DNA of 64,000 nucleotides from Acidobacteriota bacterium. Lineage in GTDB: Bacteria; Acidobacteriota; Blastocatellia; Pyrinomonadales; Pyrinomonadaceae. This document shows, in pieces, positions 61,451 to 64,000 of this stretch (positions are counted from its first letter, which is position 1; each line of letters starts with the position of its first letter). The stretch is from contig QQUY01000001.1 of assembly GCA_003385635.1 (NCBI GenBank), forward strand, positions 2,023,001-2,087,000, given 5' to 3'. The notes under the pieces are model-generated. The model ran no database searches, was not told the origin of the DNA, and saw only the letters and a list, made by a program, of their open reading frames with translations. The position numbers were made by a program, and so were the translations under genes.

Positions 61451-61550
61451 GGCTTCAGGCTCCGCACAAGGTTTGAATTGTGAACCCCGCCAGACCGGGA
61501 ACGGAGCAACGGTAGCAACTTCATCCTGTGTTGCGGTTAAGTCTGAAGCC
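61451..61550 (+). ncRNA. ffs: Signal recognition particle RNA (small bacterial type)
   Basis: The RNA scaffold that binds Ffh for co-translational targeting. The termini pair perfectly: GGCTTCAG with CTGAAGCC. Inside, CCGCACAAGG pairs imperfectly with CCTGTGTTGCGG. The tip is the diagnostic Ffh-binding domain: CCG-CCAGA-CCG-GGAA-CGG-AGCAA-CGG, with a GGAA tetraloop and the symmetric loop CCAGA/AGCAA. It is the 4.5S-like form without an Alu domain. Not in the ORF track; it lies between tRNA-Ser(GGA) and the dnaX region, a classic location. The rest of the gap (61551-61773) shows no gene. Confidence 0.92.
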
Positions 61551-61773
61551 TCCAAATTGCTACGCAAGCTTTGTCATCCCTGGTTTGGTACTCAGCCAAT
61601 CCGATTCAGGGATTACAGTTCATCGTGATCGGCTCCAGGAGGTTCACCGCATCCTTCCGTGACATATCTGCGTTGCACGCTATTTGAACCCGAGCGGTCG
61701 CCTTATTCTGAAGGGCTTGTCGTTTAGTCCTTGATTTCCAGCCAATCCATTATCAAGTAAACTAGTCGCTACT

Positions 61774-63072
61774 GTGCAGACTGACAGCAGAAAACGACGG
61801 ACTGTGCTGTGGGCAGGTCTGGCCATCGTTACTGGTTTGGCTGTTTGGGCGCTGCTCCGTGTGGAGTTCATCAACAATCTTGACTACTTTGTCTACCTTG
61901 AAAGCGCGCAATCTCTGATCTCAGGCCGAACCGATTTTTACTCGTCTGACTTCGCGATCAACCGGTGGTTGGATTACAGATACCCGCCCCTCTTTCTCTA
62001 TCTCTTTCTGCCATTTGCCACTATGCCTCTCGATCTCGGGGAGTTGGTGTGGACGTGGCTTAGCACACTAAGCTTTATCCTGGCAGCACTCTCTTGGCTG
62101 AAACTGCGCGAACGACTTTCAGGAGATTCTTCCAGTATCGCCCTGGTCGCCTTACTTACCTTTGTTGGGCTGTCCAAATACCTGTTTATTGCGCTTCAGA
62201 ACCAAAACGCAAACATCCTGGTATGGTCCCTTACGATTTTCGGTTTTGTCCTTGCCTACCGGCGAATGGACACAGGCTCCGCTTTCGCGTTCGCCCTTGC
62301 CATCAGTGTCAAGATCTTTCCCGTCCTTATACTCCCGTTTCTGCTAGCTCAAAAGCGTCTGAAATTGGTCGCTTTAACCTCGCTTTTCATAATAGTCCTC
62401 AACCTGCTGCCGATGGCTCACTTGGGTATGCAGGGAGCGGTCACTTCCAATATCGAATGGGCGCGGCACGTCCTGATAGAGAACGATTACCATACAAAGA
62501 ATGGTCCGGTAAATTTGTCACTACAAGGTCTGATCCGTCGATATCTGGTCGAAATCGATTATGATTCAGCCGAATTCAACAGCGACTACGAAAACGTCAA
62601 CCTGATCACGATCAGCGAAGACGGAGCGTTTGGAATATGGCTTGCGATATTCTTCCTGGTCTATTTCGGAACGCTGTTCTTTGTATTGAATCTCCGTAGA
62701 AACGGAGGCAGCAATGAGTCGGCGTTTGGGGGTCGTGCATTTCTTTATGAAACGGGGGCAATTGCAGCCCTTGTATTGCTGACCTCCCCCAGAACGAATT
62801 CGATGTATCTGATCGGTCTCGCAGTACCGATCTCGGTATTGTCAGGAAGACTATTATCTGAAAAGAGCAAGAGCGCTTGGTCCGCCTATCTATTGACAGT
62901 TCTAGTAACCGTACTACTCCCGGTAGCGATTCCCGGAAGTTGGGCGGCAAGGTATTTCGAAGTGCTGGGGGTGGATACCTTCGTTTGTTTCGTTCTCCTT
63001 GTGACCATGCTCTACTACCTCCACAAGGAAAGATCTGTTTTGCCTGATCCAGTTCGAGAACCAACTAGTTAG
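61774..63072 (+). CDS. Integral membrane glycosyltransferase, GT87/DUF2029-like
   Basis: A 432-residue polytopic membrane protein with about 11 hydrophobic segments. The early acidic loop VEFINNLDYFVYLESAQSLISGRTDFYSSD, followed by YRYPPLFLYLFLPFATMPL, is the pattern of GT-C fold polyprenyl-phosphate-sugar transferases of family GT87. It also has LSVKIFPVLILPFL-like and NLSLQGLIRR segments. The expected donor is a polyprenyl-phosphate sugar; the acceptor is unknown. The start is GTG. It separates SRP RNA and dnaX, which are adjacent in other lineages, and may be an insertion. Confidence 0.8.
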   Translation: MQTDSRKRRTVLWAGLAIVTGLAVWALLRVEFINNLDYFVYLESAQSLISGRTDFYSSDFAINRWLDYRYPPLFLYLFLPFATMPLDLGELVWTWLSTLSFILAALSWLKLRERLSGDSSSIALVALLTFVGLSKYLFIALQNQNANILVWSLTIFGFVLAYRRMDTGSAFAFALAISVKIFPVLILPFLLAQKRLKLVALTSLFIIVLNLLPMAHLGMQGAVTSNIEWARHVLIENDYHTKNGPVNLSLQGLIRRYLVEIDYDSAEFNSDYENVNLITISEDGAFGIWLAIFFLVYFGTLFFVLNLRRNGGSNESAFGGRAFLYETGAIAALVLLTSPRTNSMYLIGLAVPISVLSGRLLSEKSKSAWSAYLLTVLVTVLLPVAIPGSWAARYFEVLGVDTFVCFVLLVTMLYYLHKERSVLPDPVREPTS

Positions 63073-63199
63073 ATCCCATTTTTTCTCCACGCCCGGGCCG
63101 GAGAGTCTCAACATTTTGATCGTGAGTATCGGTCCAATAGCGTGTACTACAAAGGTGGTGTAGGATAGTCCGAGAATCACTTATCCGCATTGATCAGGA

Positions 63200-64000
63200 A
63201 TGACTTACCAGGTTTTAGCCAGAAAATGGCGCCCGCAGGTATTCGAAGAGGTCGTGGGCCAGGAGGCCATTACCCGAACCCTTCGCAACGGCATCGAATC
63301 GGGCCGGCTTCACCACGCCTACCTGTTTAGCGGCGCCCGCGGCGTTGGCAAGACCACCACAGCGCGGCTGCTTGCAAAAGCCCTTAATTGCCATAAAAGC
63401 GATGGCCCGAATCCTGTCCCCTGCGTTGTAAACTCCGGAGACGCGTGCGAATCGTGTAAGGAGATCGCCGAGAGCCGCTCGATGGACGTGCTGGAGTTTG
63501 ACGCGGCTTCCCACACAAAAGTGGAAGAGATCCGGGAGATCATTCTCGAAAGCATTAACATAAATCCCGCCCGCGACCGAAACCGCGTCTTTATCATCGA
63601 CGAGGTCCATATGCTTTCGAAGTCTTCGTTCAACGCTCTTTTGAAGACTCTTGAGGAGCCGCCCGAGAACGTCGTGTTCGTCATGGCGACGACGGAACTT
63701 CACAAGGTGCCCGACACGATCACCTCCAGATGCCAGGAGTTCGAGTTCAGGACCATCCCCCTTAAAAAGATCCTTGATCGGCTGACGAAGATCGCAGACG
63801 CAGAAAATATCGAGATATCCGAAGACGCTTTGAAAGAGATCGCGAGGTCCGGCGAAGGCTCGATGCGGGACGCTCAAAGCAATTTTGACCAGGTGATCAG
63901 TTTCTCGGGCGAAAAGATAACGGCCCAGGAAGTTTCCGAGGCGTTGGGAATTGCCGGCATCGAAAACCTTATAAGCGCAATGTCCTCGATCGCGGAGCAA
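63200..64000 (+). CDS. dnaX: DNA polymerase III subunits gamma and tau (3' truncated by window)
   Basis: The clamp-loader ATPase. The first 267 codons are in the window, without a stop, which is why the ORF track omits it. The protein starts [24 protein letters not shown]. The Walker A is [21 protein letters not shown], the zinc module has CESCKEI plus upstream Cys residues, the DEVHMLS Walker B and the SRC sensor (TSRCQEFEF) are intact. AAGGAATG-like spacing (ATCAGGA upstream) supports the ATG at 63200. A minus-strand ORF at 63215-64000 is its shadow. Confidence 0.96.
   Translation, partial: MTYQVLARKWRPQVFEEVVGQEAITRTLRNGIESGRLHHAYLFSGARGVGKTTTARLLAKALNCHKSDGPNPVPCVVNSGDACESCKEIAESRSMDVLEFDAASHTKVEEIREIILESININPARDRNRVFIIDEVHMLSKSSFNALLKTLEEPPENVVFVMATTELHKVPDTITSRCQEFEFRTIPLKKILDRLTKIADAENIEISEDALKEIARSGEGSMRDAQSNFDQVISFSGEKITAQEVSEALGIAGIENLISAMSSIAEQ

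Noticed and set aside
61335-61628. 97-residue plus-strand ORF
   Set aside because: It overlaps tRNA-Ser(GGA) and the SRP RNA, so it is not a protein gene.
63215-64000. 261-residue minus-strand ORF at the window end
   Set aside because: Antisense shadow of dnaX, whose own plus-strand frame is clear but missing from the track because no stop is in the window.

Overview
The window reads as chromosomal DNA of an Acidobacteriota-type bacterium, most likely class Blastocatellia (inference, not tested). Supporting signs are an Oar-like TonB-dependent receptor with an N-terminal carboxypeptidase-regulatory domain, an S8 protease with a hexapeptide SDGML-type repeat tail, a YpdA-type flavoprotein, an NrfD-centred redox complex, and intergenic spaces full of short language-like repeats. 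Most genes are housekeeping genes. No phage, insertion sequence, CRISPR array or rRNA operon was seen.

Layout. 1-10.5 kb: 3' part of a 7TM-HD (PgpH-like) gene; a minus-strand rpsA-HU-HIT operon preceded by a possible leader ORF; phzF with a palindrome-rich promoter; pilT/pilU; a LexA-like repressor that has lost both catalytic residues; an ACT-domain malic enzyme. 10.5-15.8 kb: a histidine kinase/OmpR-type regulator pair divergent from a secreted protein whose promoter carries direct repeats, then a Crp/Fnr regulator. 15.9-28.9 kb: YpdA, YgfZ, family-4 UDG, Mrp ApbC-type ATPase, A-type Fe-S carrier, NlpC/P60 peptidase, then a long minus operon (pfkA, greA, CDP-alcohol phosphatidyltransferase, two small proteins, accC, a possible Sm-like protein) and a CtpA-type protease. 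28.9-41.9 kb: GT2, pdxJ, a ferredoxin-NrfD fusion with a large molybdopterin oxidoreductase, the TonB receptor between two related repeat mosaics, and a GGDEF-EAL protein. 42-49.5 kb: an S8 protease split by an ATGA overlap, and a three-gene 2-oxoacid:ferredoxin oxidoreductase operon with its own FAD/ferredoxin subunit. 50-64 kb: uvrA, gpmA, folC-dinB-accD, suhB, a zinc-ribbon protein, a DUF2270 protein, then tadA, tRNA-Ser(CGA), a DUF3829 lipoprotein, tRNA-Ser(GGA), SRP RNA, a GT87 protein and the 5' part of dnaX.

Themes. Glycolysis and C3/C4 carbon metabolism (pfkA, gpmA, malic enzyme, KOR), malonyl-CoA synthesis (accC, accD), Fe-S cluster handling (Mrp, A-type carrier, YgfZ) and many Fe-S redox enzymes lie together. 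The most unusual observations are the LexA homologue predicted not to self-cleave, the split S8 protease with 12 SDGML repeats, the apparently cytoplasmic molybdopterin/NrfD complex, the rpsA leader ORF, and the consistent inverted-pair arrangement of the intergenic repeats (seven examples). The SRP RNA, the tRNAs and dnaX are absent from the supplied ORF track and were found by reading the sequence. All family assignments are from motif recognition; no database search was possible.
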